DNA of 64,000 nucleotides from the NCBI GenBank assembly GCA_030435675.1, contig CM059622.1, positions 14,508,001 through 14,572,000 of the forward strand, given 5' to 3'. Under the pieces are notes generated by a model. The model was not told the DNA's origin. It was given only the letters and a program-made list of their open reading frames with translations, and did no database searches. Shown in pieces: positions 26,501 through 37,112 of this stretch. Source of the DNA: Steinernema hermaphroditum (taxonomy: Eukaryota; Nematoda; Chromadorea; Rhabditida; Steinernematidae). Position 1 is the first letter of the stretch, and every line of letters starts with the position of its first letter. A program made the position numbers and the translations under genes.

Positions 26501-27431
26501 AAGTCCTCAAAATGAGATTCTATTGGGTGAAGGAAATACGTAAGTACCCAGTAAACCTCTATGTAGACCACAGCGTTCACAATATGCTGAAATCTCACAC
26601 AAAATCCCTGAATATGTTAAATGACTGACTTGTTTAACTTTGAATCGCATATGACAGTGCTTCAGATAACGCCACCATGAATAGAAAAGAGCAGCAACAT
26701 TCATCCATAGAACCCGTCACGAATGACTGGCCATGCAAAGCCCGAGGGCATTGCGGGAACACCAGTGACTTCCCGTAAACTTTGTGCCGTCAATTGCAAC
26801 TCCGCGTGGTAATTAACCAGTACTGGCCGAGCAGGAATCCAGTTGCGCGCCGTCACAAGCGCTCGCGCTAATCCACAACGACGACAAAATTAGATTGAAC
26901 CGAACGAGATGAAGAGTGAGCGGAGAGGAACAACAGCGGCCGCCGAAAAAAAAAACTTCATTTCGGAAGGACCCAAAGGGGCTCCGCTGCAAATCTGTTT
27001 ACGCGGTGCGCAAAATTAGATGTAATTTCGCGGCAAAGCCTCGAACAATTAGCTATTTTGGCTAAAGGGTTGCGCGGAGCGAAGCGAAAAACCAACCTTT
27101 TCCTGATTTTTGGCTCTTAAACGACGAGGCGCAGGACGATTCCGACGATGGTGATGGTGGTGGTGGTGGACGTTGGTGAAGTCGACGAAATGTGTGCTAA
27201 TTGAATTGTGCGCTAGAAGAAGGGAATGACTGTGTTTTGCCTGAAAACATGTTGTTGAGGAGGAGGCGGTGGTATTGGAGGAGAAAACGAATTTCTCGTT
27301 TTTGGGTATCCGCGTGGTTTTTGTGGAAATTGACTTATAGTACATCAGGATGGGGGTAACAGGATGTCTCTCCGATACATATAAATATGCAAAGAAAATA
27401 AAACGCTTGATGAAAGGAAAAACAAAAGTTT
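20522..27431. other. Gene-poor region with GC-rich islands and SINE copies
   Basis: No confident gene. GC-rich, ATTA-containing islands lie at about 21,100-21,660, 24,540-24,860 and 26,700-27,060. A minus-strand frame at 21.45-21.70 kb (starting MSRATLWVFVAVASLFYSL) would encode one hydrophobic helix followed by a basic stretch, but it has no start context or neighbouring exons. The rest is AT-rich, without recognisable features apart from the repeats listed separately. Confidence 0.4.
23597..24150. repeat. Inverted repeat enclosing two SINE-like copies
   Basis: The left arm (about 23,597-23,660) contains CCCGTCTGCACGGGAGCAGTCG and TGACCATTTGAGTAACGG. The right arm (about 24,055-24,150) has the reverse complement, CGACTGCTCCCGTGCAGACGG preceded by CTCAAATGGTTGACC. 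Between them, on the minus strand, are two SINE family A copies with AGTGTCTGTGTGACTCATTGCGAACGC and GGGTCGGTTCAACGCCGG. It could be a foldback element or two inverted insertions. Confidence 0.6.
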
Positions 27432-27504
27432 TGCCCCGAGTGAGGATCGAACTCACGACCTTCAGATTATGAGACTGACGCGCTGCCTACTGCGCTATCG
27501 AGGC
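27432..27504 (-). tRNA. tRNA-Met(CAT), elongator type
   Basis: Exact reverse-complement copy of the tRNA at 20,449. It includes the CAT anticodon loop and the closed acceptor stem. It lies head-to-head with the next copy, 310 bp away. Confidence 0.95.
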
Positions 27505-27814
27505 TTGCATCGGAAGAGTTTAGGTAATGTATTCTTCTAGTGGCACCTTAATAAAAAACGCAAATTGTTTTCCCAGCGGCTATTTGTTTTCAAACGGCGC
27601 TGTTTACTTCTTGAAGTGACTCTGAAAGCTCATGAATTTTTAAAAGGTTGGTGCATTTCCGATAGACGTCGTTTATGTACCGATATACGAGGGAAGGGAT
27701 GGGTTACTGTACGATCTTAACAATATGGCTCGGGAAACAGAGCTTATGAAAGTCTCTCTGAAGCCCCAATAACAGCACAGCGTTGACATCTGAATCCTGA
27801 GTTCTCCTCCGCAT

Positions 27815-27887
27815 GCCTCGATAGCGCAGTAGGCAGCGCGTCAGTCTCATAATCTGAAGGTCGTGAGTTCGATCCTCACTCGGGGCA
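27815..27887 (+). tRNA. tRNA-Met(CAT), elongator type
   Basis: Identical 73-nt sequence to the copies at 20,449 and 27,432, with the same cloverleaf and anticodon CAT. The flanks of the three copies differ beyond a few bases, so the copies are old or were dispersed. Confidence 0.95.
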
Positions 27888-29893
27888 ATATTTTTATTCT
27901 TCTCTTCTAAAAGTGACCCAACGTGGGAAAATTGATCAATCGAACAAACAAAGACTGAACGTCATAAGTGGATGTATGACACTACTCAAAAAACAGAACA
28001 GACCGTCTCGGCACAACACTAAGCAGAACCTAACAGAGCTAGCGGGCCAAGGATCATCGAGACGAGCAGCTGTTTCGGCTCAGCTAATAATCCCCTTTCC
28101 GCGCATTCAGCGCTCGCGCACGCGTAACACGACACCTATTATTGGCCGCCCAAGCGGTGGCTCCGCTCTTCGGCCGCTAAGTCAATTACGCCGCCGAACA
28201 ATTGCGCCTCTTGCGATTCGATTAAACCTGCGCAGAATGCAACAAATTTACAAGCGGCCATAAAGTGACCGAGCGTAAACAACAGCGCCTGATCCCATCT
28301 CCGGCCTCCCGGCGAACAGGCCTAATCCGACGCGTCGTCGGCACGACGACACTTCCGGCGACCTCATTGACCTCCGCAATTACCGCGCTCGAAATCGGCC
28401 AATCTGCCACGGCGCGGCAGACCGTCAGGATGGCGCGTTTAATTAGCGCGCTTGTAGGCGGCGAGGGACGCGCACGCCGAAAGAGCGCGAAGTTGCGTTC
28501 AGCTGCTGTGCATCCATCAGTGGTGGAGACCTTGCACGACAGCTGCAATTAATGTGACGAATATGGGGATGGGTGGACATGGCTATTATGGAGATAAATG
28601 GCGAGTGGTGAGGTGAAAGTAATGAGGTATTGTGTGTGAGAAGTCTAATGGGTCGCAACATTTTGGGTAATGGTCCGAAAAAGGAAGATGGGACGATTCT
28701 GGGAAAACGGATGTTATAAGAAGTTTTATAGAGGTGCATGAACTACGGCTAGCTTAATAAGTAAAATAAAAATGAAATAAAATACCGACACGATTGAGAT
28801 GATTTCGAAAAATTGGCCGCTTTGGACTTTACCTTTTGAAGTCATACATTTATGTGGCTGGCGATTGGTCAATTCAGAAACTCAGAAACGAATTGATTGA
28901 AGTTGTTCTTGGTTTCCAGGAGAAGTTTCCAGAAAGATGGGACTAATGGGACAGCGTTCGGCTCTGATGCTGTGCTCTGGGTTGAAGTGAGTACGGTGTA
29001 ACATTGTGGTTCTTGTGCATACATGTAAATGAGACGCCTTTGGTTCGGGAAGAAAAATGTTGTTGAATGGACGTCATTATCAATTGCAAGATATCCCCTA
29101 ACGCGCACAGAAAGAATGCAGGAAATCGTAGTCGATGTTTCGTTTCATTCTGGATTTCAGTCCATAGTACCCGGTGGCGGTGGAAAAGGTGGGCATGTCA
29201 GAAGCAGCTTGAGCGACAAAAAGATGATTGCCTTGGATGTCAAAGGTTATAGCGAGATCCACCATCGGTTCGGTTGGTAGTGCAAATTTCGATGATTGAA
29301 CCAGCTTCGACTCGTACAAATCGGCCAGGTCCTGCAATCGCTCTCTCAGAAATGAGTTGAGTGAGCGGTCGTTCTTGGCCATCAGCGTTGTTTGATCGTA
29401 CCGTTCTAATCTGTTGGAAGATAAGTCATTTTAAAACCGCACAGGACCGAATAATCAATAACGAAAAGAAGATCCTTTTTCGGCTGCTCTTCCTATAATT
29501 CCATAAAAATCACATAAACAGAGACAATAAACCGTGATAAACTGTATCATGTTTATGTCTTTGTCCGTTATCAGGCCATAGCTCAATAGGTCAGAAAAAT
29601 TATGGTGCCACAAATGCAACTTCCATAATCACAACTTGCTTTATTTTACAGATAGAAGCATGTGTAACTGTCCTACTTATGCAGAGTTTTTATAGTCGCT
29701 ACTGAACGGAAGTCAGTGAGCACGGATTAGGAAGACCTACGTGATCAGAAAGGAAATGATGTGCCTAGCACAAAGGGAACAAAATAATTTATAGCCTTGA
29801 TTGTTTCGCTCTCCACCTTATCAGAAGCTCTTCATCTTATCTTATGCCTTCAAAAGCGCGTCGATCACCTAAACTTATCGAGCAAACGCCACG
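27888..29893. other. Intergenic upstream of the lectin gene
   Basis: A GC-rich island with several ATTA/TAAT words lies at about 28,050-28,560 and may be regulatory. A minus-strand open frame at 29,098-29,410 opens after an acceptor-like CCAACAG, but its first 45 bp match a dispersed repeat (GAGTTGAGTGAGCGGTCGTT), so I do not call it a gene. Two or more TTATC words (GATA sites) at 29,819-29,840 lie just upstream of the lectin ATG. Confidence 0.4.
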
Positions 29894-31074
29894 ATGTGGA
29901 CCTGTACGTTTGTGCTCGTCTCTCTTGTGGGATGCGTCTTGGGCGCCCCTACAATAGAACAGTTCCCTCAAATGCTCGGAGGCAAGCGCGTCCCTCTTTC
30001 TTCCGACGAAGTCTCCTTTGCTGAGTGTGAACTTCTTGTGATTGACTCGCAACGGAGTAACTGTTTCTTCCACTTCGACACAATGTTTCCCACAGGAATA
30101 TGCTCTGTATACACGGAGGTTTAGGTCAATAGAGGTCAATTGTAAATGAGCATGGCTTTTAGATCACTGAGGTGGTTGGGGGCTGTGACTATTCTGGCAA
30201 TTTCTTCGCCAGCTTTGACGGCACGGATGCTCAGAGTTATTTCTTATCAACATGCAAACGTAAGATTTTGATAATACATGGTGTAGACATGGTTCGAAAC
30301 ACATCTTTTTGATTAGGGTTGTCGAGTCGAACCGAGTAATTCAGAATCTTAGATTTTTGACTATTCGACAACCCTATATTTGATTGTAAATATGGTACAA
30401 TTTCGGAATGTCCATGAGTGACGTCGGCTGTTCAGTGCAGAAAGATAACGCTAAGCATGCTTTTTAACGTGATTTCCATTTCAGAGGTGTGTCCAAAAAG
30501 ATTCGAATTACCGAATCTTCCCAGTGCCTTCTGCTACTCCGCTGTCGAATCCGCTTTTCCTGAAGGAATGACACCGGAACAGTACAACGATGTCGTCCCC
30601 GGTTTCTGTGATCAGCATAAGGCAGGCGCCTCGATTGCAACCATCAACACACAGGTTGAGCAGAATGCAATCGGTTTGTGGTCTGTACATTCCCTGCATC
30701 CCCCGTTATCTTTGTAGCCGAGCTGCTTGACTCTGGAAGGGTAAAGATCCGCGATACTGTCATGCTCGGGCTGACAAAGTTTCCTCTGAAAGAGAATGAA
30801 AGCTCCGACTGGAAATGGGTCGATGGATCGCCGGTGACTTTCACACACTGGAGCGACGAGTGGGAAGCGGAAGGAAATAAGCAGCAGGCGGTCATGTTTA
30901 AGGCACTGGGATGGAGTAAGTTCTGTTTTTCACCAAGCTGTTTCCACGTTTCGACGTTTTGCAGAGTGGGCACCCTGGAACACCAACGTTCCTCATATGC
31001 TTTGCCAGTACGAGATGTGCGCGTGGAGGGAACAGAAGAGTCCAATGGAGTGCTATCCCGACTATTATTACTAG
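29894..31074 (+). CDS. Secreted C-type lectin-like protein
   Basis: Five exons (29894-30118, 30163-30259, 30485-30673, 30718-30915, 30965-31074) give a 272-aa protein in one frame. It begins with a signal peptide (MWTCTFVLVSLVGCVLG). A Cys-containing N-terminal domain of about 90 residues follows. The C-terminal half has the C-type lectin signature DWKWVDGSPVTFTHWSDEW, then QQAVMFKALGWSKWAPWNT and MLCQYEMC. The classical EPN/QPD-WND sugar and calcium residues are not obvious, so ligand binding is open. Nematode CLECs of this kind are usually gut- or epidermis-expressed and often infection-responsive. GATA sites about 55-75 bp upstream fit intestinal expression (inference). Its second long intron carries a small TA-flanked MITE. 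The 44-bp intron between exons 3 and 4 is nematode-typical. Confidence 0.82.
30315..30376. mobile_element. Tiny TA-flanked inverted-repeat element (MITE)
   Basis: GGGTTGTCGA and its reverse complement TCGACAACCC bound a segment of under 60 bp, with TA on both sides. This is the signature of a Tc1/mariner-type non-autonomous element. It lies in an intron of the lectin gene and could also simply form a hairpin. Confidence 0.55.
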
Positions 31075-31249
31075 ACTCCTCTGTGAAATTTGCGAGCGCT
31101 TGAACGAAACAGCATTTTTTCTTTTGTGTCGGTGGTGATCGGTCGAATGTATTATTAATAAACGTGGCTGTACGCTGACGGTCAAGTATCCCTATGGGTA
31201 GCAAGACATGAAAAGCCTACCGGCACTAAACACGAAAGGTTTATAGGTC

Positions 31250-34200
31250 TTTTAGATGAAGACGTTAATCGAGCTCCGCTGCGAACAAAAACACACACAC
31301 ACAAGCCAACGAATACCTTGGATTTATATACATAAACGCGGCTGCGCGCGAATTCGCGCCGTCCAGTTACTAAAAGCCAAGTAGCCCTGCGAGCGGCAAG
31401 ACACCAGTAGCCTACCGGCGGTAAACACACGAAAAGCCTCACGGTCTTTCGGATGGAGACACCATAGCCCTGCGGGCGGCAAGATTGGCGCTCATGTAAG
31501 TGGCTGAAATTGGCCAAAAAACTGTAAAGTTTCAGGAAACTCGAACCGAAAACTCTGCTGGTTACAAAATAGGCAAAAAGTCACTCAAAAACAGCAAAAA
31601 AAACTCCAAAGCCTAGCATCGCCAGAGACATAGTGGAAGTAAAGTACTACCATTTTAACCGTCTGTGTGGCTCATTGCAGTCAAGATGTATCCGGAACGG
31701 GATTCCTGGTCAGCCGCCGAGCGCAACCCTTTGTGGAAGCCTTCAACAAGATGACGTCGCGCATCTCCAAGCTGGATCTGAAGTTCGGGCGGCAGCTACT
31801 ACGTTTCTACGCAGTGTACGCTCCTCCGACAACATCAACTAGCAGAGGAGCCAAAGATGACGATGAAGAAGATGATGAAGAAGACTATGAAAGCCTCTTG
31901 GAGACCCTCCGTTCAGAACTAGGGCCTGTTGGTGTGCCTGGTTGGGAAAGGTGTGCCAGCAGTTCCCGATGGGATGCAATCGCGCCAAGATTGCGGGTGT
32001 ATCCTGTTCTGCTCGGAGACTTCAACGCTAAACTTGGAAGAAGAGAAGATGAAGAAGAAGTGCTCGGAAGATTTGGATATGGCGAACGGAACGACCGCGG
32101 ACAACGGCTGATGAATTTCTGCGAAGAACATCAACTACGGGCGGTGAACTCCTTCTTCAAGGCGAGACCAGGGCGGAAGTGGACATGGATGTCTCCTGAT
32201 GGGCGCACGAAGAACTGCATAGACTTTGTGCTGGCCTCCAGGCTCATCAGATTCCAGTCAGCGACCGTCCTTGGTTCTCACAACGCCTGCTCCGACCACC
32301 GCCTCGTACGTGCAGTCATCCAGACGCCTGGCCGGGAAGCTCTCCACCACGAAGAAAAGAAGCCGAAGGAAAGACATCGATTAAATCGAGATCTTTACCG
32401 GATGGCTCTAAACATCGCGCCTCCCGTCTCCGCTTCACCAACAACGTCCAGTGGATATGCAAATCTAGCGAAGATCATCCACGAAGCCGCCGAATTCGCC
32501 AGAGAAGACGTAAGAAGAGAGCCTCGACTTTCGCCGAACACTGAAGATCTCCTGAAGCAGCGCCGCGTCCTCAAGAATAGACGATCTACCGCAACCGACC
32601 GGATCGCCTTCACTGAATTCAACAAGATGGTCCGCCGTGAAATCCGGAAGGATCTCGTGAAGCACCACCAACGCCTCGTCGAAGAAGCGGTCAGAAGCAA
32701 CCGAGGACTACGTGCTGTAAGGAGAGAAGCAGCAATCGGACGAAGAAGACTTATCCAGCTCCGCGACAATGAAGGAAACGTGCGGACGGCAATGACGGAT
32801 CTCGAACAGATTGCACGAGCATTCTACGAAACGCTCTATGCCTCCCACGTCAACGTCGACTACGACGACCCAGAGTTCGCGGATGAAACTCCAACTCTGC
32901 TGCGAAGTGAAGTAGAAGAAGCGCTGCGGAAGATGAGAAGCAGAAGTGCGCCAGCAATCGACAAGATCACCGTCGAAATGTTGAAGCTGGGAAAGGACGT
33001 TCTGGTGCCGGAACTAACGAAACTGTTCAACACCTGCCTGCGAACCTGCTCGATCCCAGAGAAGATGGCTGACTCGTCGACGATCCTTCTCTTCAAGAAA
33101 GGCGATCCACTGGATCTGCAGAACTACCGGCCGATCTCACTCCTCTCCTGCGTTTACAAGTTGCTTACAAAAGTGCTCAACCAGCGCATGGAGCGAGTTC
33201 TGAACTCGGCGCAACCAGCGGAGCAAGCAGGATTCCGGAAGAACTTCTCCACCACCGACCACCTGCATGCAGTCAACGAACTTGTGGAGCGATCGCGCGA
33301 ATACCGGCTCCCGCTTTTCATTCTCTTCGTCGATTACGAGAAGGCGTTCGACAGCGTGGAGACGAATGCAGTATGGACGGCCATCCAGCAGCAAGGAGTC
33401 CCTGCGCAGATCATCAAGCTCTTGCAGAAGATTTACCGCGAAGCCAGGTCTCTCGTCAACATCGCTGACCGACTGGTGCCGATCGAAATCAGACGCGGAG
33501 TTCGACAAGGTGACACCATTAGTCCAAAGCTCTTTACAGCAACTCTGGAGCATGTATTCCGCCAGCTGCAATGGGACGACGTTGGAATCAAGATCAACGG
33601 AAGCCGCCTCTCCAACCTGCGGTTCGCCGATGACATCGCCCTCATTGCCGACAACGCGGAAGAGTTGCAAAAGATGCTAGATGAACTGGATGAAGCCTCT
33701 CGACGATTCGGACTAAAGATCAACGACAGGAAAACGAAGATGATGGCGACGGAAGAAGCCACGATTCTGCTCAACGGAAGAGAAGTCGACCAAGTGGAAT
33801 CCTTCATCTACCTAGGTCAAGAAGTCCGAATGGTCCGAGACCACGCTAAGGAAATAAGCCGACGAATCAAGAGTGGATGGAACGCCTTCAGGCAGCACAA
33901 AGATTTTCTCACCAGCAGGACCGTCGACATGCGATGGAAACGACGTCTTTTCAACATGTGCGTCCTTCCCGCTATGCTGTACGGATCCGAAACGTGGTCT
34001 CTCACGAAGTCAGCGAGGAAGAAACTCTCGACCGCTCAACGGCGGATGGAGCGCCGAATGGCCGGAGTGCGTCTGGTAGACAAGAAGTCCAACAATTGGC
34101 TCCGAGGCGTCACGAAGGTGAAGGACATCACTGAAGCAGCGATGAAACGGAAATGGACGTACGCCTGGAAGATGGCCAACGAAGATGAAACGAAATGGTC

Positions 34201-34575
34201 ACGGAAGATCGCCGAATGGAGACCTCCCACAAGAAGACCTCTTGGCAGACCCCGAACCAGATGGCGAGACGAGTTCCGGAAGGCGACAAGGACACACATG
34301 TGGCAGACCCATGCGAGAAGAGTGCAGCTGCACCAATGGTTGGAACTGGGATCCGCGAATTGTAATAATTCTGATTCGGAATAAACAGTTGACAGTGGCT
34401 CATTGCTAACGTTCTCCGTTTGTAAGCGGGCGGTGTCGGGTTCGGTTCCCCTCGGGGTGCTTATTTTGTGTGGGTGTTTTCTCCGTGCTCACGGAAAAAC
34501 ACACACACACACATATATACACACACAAACAGACCAACGGACCCGTCGGTTCTCCGTTTATATATAGAGGATATA
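31250..34575 (+). mobile_element. RTE-type non-LTR retrotransposon with SINE-like ends
   Basis: The 5' region (about 31,300-31,680) contains GCGGCTGCGCGCGAATTCGCGCC and GAAACTCGAACCGAAAAC. The ORF follows. The 3' end (34,385-34,575) has GTTCTCCGTTTGTAAGCGGGCGGTGTCGGGTTCGGTTCCCCTCGGGG, a CA-rich run and TTTATATATAG. The body (about 31,680-34,403) is bounded by a 12-bp direct repeat GTGGCTCATTGC. A copy at 56.25-56.69 kb has the same ends and no body. Confidence 0.8.
31667..34384 (+). CDS. RTE-clade ORF: apurinic-type endonuclease plus reverse transcriptase
   Basis: A single uninterrupted 905-aa frame. An endonuclease segment (aa 1-200) has YAVYAPP, LLGDFNAKLGRRE, KNCIDFVLAS and the catalytic SDHRLV. 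A reverse transcriptase (about aa 440-720) has NYRPISLLSCVYKLLTKVL, QAGFRKNFSTTDHL, FVDYEKAFDSV, RRGVRQGDTISPKLF and the active-site FADDIALIA. The C-terminal region has AQRRMERRM, KRKWTYAWKMA and GRPRTRWRDE, typical of RTE-like ORFs. The N-terminal third of the endonuclease (normally starting near a TWN motif) is absent, because the frame begins inside the SINE-like head. The copy looks young but is probably 5'-truncated or rearranged and not autonomous. Confidence 0.88.
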   Translation: MAHCSQDVSGTGFLVSRRAQPFVEAFNKMTSRISKLDLKFGRQLLRFYAVYAPPTTSTSRGAKDDDEEDDEEDYESLLETLRSELGPVGVPGWERCASSSRWDAIAPRLRVYPVLLGDFNAKLGRREDEEEVLGRFGYGERNDRGQRLMNFCEEHQLRAVNSFFKARPGRKWTWMSPDGRTKNCIDFVLASRLIRFQSATVLGSHNACSDHRLVRAVIQTPGREALHHEEKKPKERHRLNRDLYRMALNIAPPVSASPTTSSGYANLAKIIHEAAEFAREDVRREPRLSPNTEDLLKQRRVLKNRRSTATDRIAFTEFNKMVRREIRKDLVKHHQRLVEEAVRSNRGLRAVRREAAIGRRRLIQLRDNEGNVRTAMTDLEQIARAFYETLYASHVNVDYDDPEFADETPTLLRSEVEEALRKMRSRSAPAIDKITVEMLKLGKDVLVPELTKLFNTCLRTCSIPEKMADSSTILLFKKGDPLDLQNYRPISLLSCVYKLLTKVLNQRMERVLNSAQPAEQAGFRKNFSTTDHLHAVNELVERSREYRLPLFILFVDYEKAFDSVETNAVWTAIQQQGVPAQIIKLLQKIYREARSLVNIADRLVPIEIRRGVRQGDTISPKLFTATLEHVFRQLQWDDVGIKINGSRLSNLRFADDIALIADNAEELQKMLDELDEASRRFGLKINDRKTKMMATEEATILLNGREVDQVESFIYLGQEVRMVRDHAKEISRRIKSGWNAFRQHKDFLTSRTVDMRWKRRLFNMCVLPAMLYGSETWSLTKSARKKLSTAQRRMERRMAGVRLVDKKSNNWLRGVTKVKDITEAAMKRKWTYAWKMANEDETKWSRKIAEWRPPTRRPLGRPRTRWRDEFRKATRTHMWQTHARRVQLHQWLELGSANCNNSDSE

Positions 34576-35094
34576 CAGGGTGACATAAAAGTTTGAAAAC
34601 CGTTTTTCTTTGTAGGTTTTCTAAGCCATCCCTACAGTTTTCGTTTTTTAATAGAACAGCCATGTTCAGCATTTACTTCTGCAGTGTGTACTGTATCACT
34701 GATATCGGTTTCTGTATTCTGTAGAAACTTATGGCTCGTTAACAACTAGCGAGTCGTGCTGTAAAAGCGCCTATGCGCGAATGTTGGCATCGCGTTTGAA
34801 ACTTGGAATCGGTTGTACAATCGTTCGGAAGATGATTAATCGTCATCACGAGGTTGTATCGACTACACAGAGACTCATAAGCGGGCGTCTATGAAGTTTA
34901 CGAAGCACAAGACTCTAAAGCATCAAAAGTCGAAGTCCCAACGCTCAATACGGAAGATGTCGCTTGTCATTGACTGTTCTCTAAAAACGTTGTTTTGTTT
35001 CTTCATTCGAGTGAAAGGTCAATGAAATATTACTTGTTGAATGTGTTTCTAAACTTGTATGTTACCCTAAACGGGATCTTTCATTTGTGCCCCC
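34576..35094. other. Short intergenic stretch
   Basis: No gene or repeat recognised with confidence between the LINE 3' end and the family B repeat. Confidence 0.4.
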
Positions 35095-35610
35095 CAGCAA
35101 TCGACCGGGTCGGCCACTCGCTCTCTCCGGGGTTCATTCGAGTTGAGTTGAGTGAGCGATCGTTATCGGCCGCTGTTGTTGGTAGTTCTCAGAAGGCCTG
35201 GTACACCAGGGAGCCGTAGCTCCAACGTCCTGTTAAGAAGCCAGTCGCGACCGCCCGATTCCACCCATGCCACCAGAGAAGGCGAAGATGAGCTCCAACT
35301 CCGAAGTCCGCGCAGCCAGCTGCCCTGATGGTTTCCGGTTCGACCGCTGTGCTCCGCCACGCGTTTCACCCGGACGCCGTTTGCGCCACCCGAGCTGAAG
35401 ATGGGTTCACTGTACTTCATCGTCTCCGGACTGAGCTCTTCGCCTCTCTGATAGGATCGTCGTGTTCTACTCTTATACCGTGCCCCGTGCCGAGTGCAGA
35501 AGAAGACCGTCGACTACGGAGTGACAATGTGGTTTTTTGTGCATATATATGACATCTCGCAAGGCGTAAGCCTTTGATACGAGAAATAAACTCGTAAACG
35601 GGATGTAGTT
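35095..35610 (+). mobile_element. Dispersed repeat family B, copy 1
   Basis: Shares GAGTTGAGTGAGCG(A/G)TCGTT, AAGGCCTGG(T/A)ACACCAGGGAGCCGTAG, CAACTCCGAAGTCC, CATATATGA and GACGTAAGCC-type ends with the copy at 37.6 kb, and partly with 47.7 kb and 61.4 kb (inverted). The copies are non-coding and end in an A-rich tail such as AATAAACTCGTAAACGGG, which suggests retroposition. Confidence 0.65.
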
Positions 35611-35645
35611 GCATTTGTACGACAACTTGTAACCTTCTGAAATTT

Positions 35646-37112
35646 TTATTCGCTCTTTCTTGTTTCCGTGTTACACTCCATTTCTTCGGCCTCTTCGAAT
35701 TCTGTACAGTTGCGGCAGCCAACTTTGACGACATCTGATAGGTACACTCCTGATCCCCATTCCTGTACAACTGGCTTTTCCACCATAATTACTTTGCCAT
35801 CTTTCAGTCGAATAGGAACATTAACAAACTGCGTTTGGTCGGCGCCGATGAAATCCATATCTCCAGTGAGTGCCGTCAAGTTGTATGCCTTTCCGGGCAG
35901 TTTCGCCATTATCTTGCACGTTCCTAGGTGGGAGAGATGTATAATGCACCGGAACATGCTCACCTTGCTGACAGAAATTGGCCAGATTCACTATATGGTC
36001 TTCATTCTCTTCAGTTTCAGTTTGCCAGCAGCCGTCCATGGTGCACAAACAAATCGGATTCGAGCACTCGAGTTTCACTTCTTTCGACGTTCCCGGGTTG
36101 GCGTCCTGATTGTCTTCGAAGATGTATTTGTAGCCGTTCTTACACATTCCTGACGGTAGGAACTTGTTATAAATTTATCATTGATTTTTTAGTTTCTTTT
36201 GTTCACATACACTTTTGAAGAATCTGTACAAATCACATTTGAATTGGCCATTGTAGGAATAGGAACAAGCCCAGATTTCGCTGATCATTGTGGCTTTGAT
36301 ATCGTGGATGTGATCTTTCATTAGGACGTTTGGTCGACATTATTCCATCAGACCCATAAACGGTATATCATCGAGTACTTCAATCAAAGAGCGAAAAAAG
36401 GGTGACCCGGAATGGAAGAACAACGGATTTGCGTCGAACTTGACTAAGCTGTAGAAAATGTTAGGGAACTGCCTGTCAACTGGCTGTTCCTACAATGGCG
36501 GCCATATAAATAGCCCAACCCCATGGGGAAAACTTCAATTGATGATAAACCTTTGATGTTCAAACCTATACCAAAACCACTTGGACCATTGAATGTAGAA
36601 TTTATCAGACAAAATGATATGGTTTATTTTCCATCTAGGACCCATCTGTGCCAACAGTAAATGTAATACATTCGGCCGACTCAGAATCGGCGCGGCCACA
36701 TAAATAGTCCCTCCTACGCAAAAAGGAAAAAGAATAGTCCAAAAAAAGGCTAACACGGTCCCTTAAAAATTTAAGACTTCGTTAATAGGATTCATATTTA
36801 GATCCTTGTTGGATCGGGATCTTTGCGCAAAACTGAATATTTCTCTCCATATCGGTTAGTTTGTAAACCTCGCAACATACGTACTTCTATTGTGATTTGA
36901 GATCTTTAATCCGTTTGCTTTAGGATCCTCAACGAAGACGCGCGCTCGAACGTCCGGCATTTCTGTAGTATTAGTACTAGAGTCTAAATCACAAACACTT
37001 CAGTCATGCAATAAACATTGTTTTTACCAGTTTCACCAGGTGGAACCATTCTGGCGCAGCCTTGACAAAGGGCGACAGTAAGCGAGCACAAAATTAGCAA
37101 TCGGACGATCAT
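35646..37112 (-). CDS. Secreted cysteine-rich protein, family uncertain
   Basis: Five exons (37028-37112, 36885-36983, 36213-36314, 35964-36149, 35646-35923) give a 249-aa protein in one frame. A signal peptide (MIVRLLILCSLTVALCQG) is followed by CARMVPPGET, the start typical of nematode DUF281-like secreted proteins. A Thr/Ser linker follows, then cysteine clusters (WACSYSYNGQFKCDLY, MCKNGYKY, LECSNPICLCTMDGCW, FCQQGTCKIM) and a final VKVGCRNC. No transmembrane segment is visible. The acceptor of the third exon is weak (ATGAAAG), although the reading frame is preserved. The 0.6-kb second intron contains direct repeats with TATAAATAG words. Function unknown; a surface or excretory-secretory role is only inference. 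Confidence 0.65.

Noticed and set aside
29098..29410. 94-codon minus-strand frame after an acceptor-like site
   Set aside because: Its start coincides with a fragment of repeat family B and no adjoining exon could be found.
33137..33807. Long antisense open frames in the LINE
   Set aside because: Shadows of the reverse transcriptase ORF created by its codon bias.
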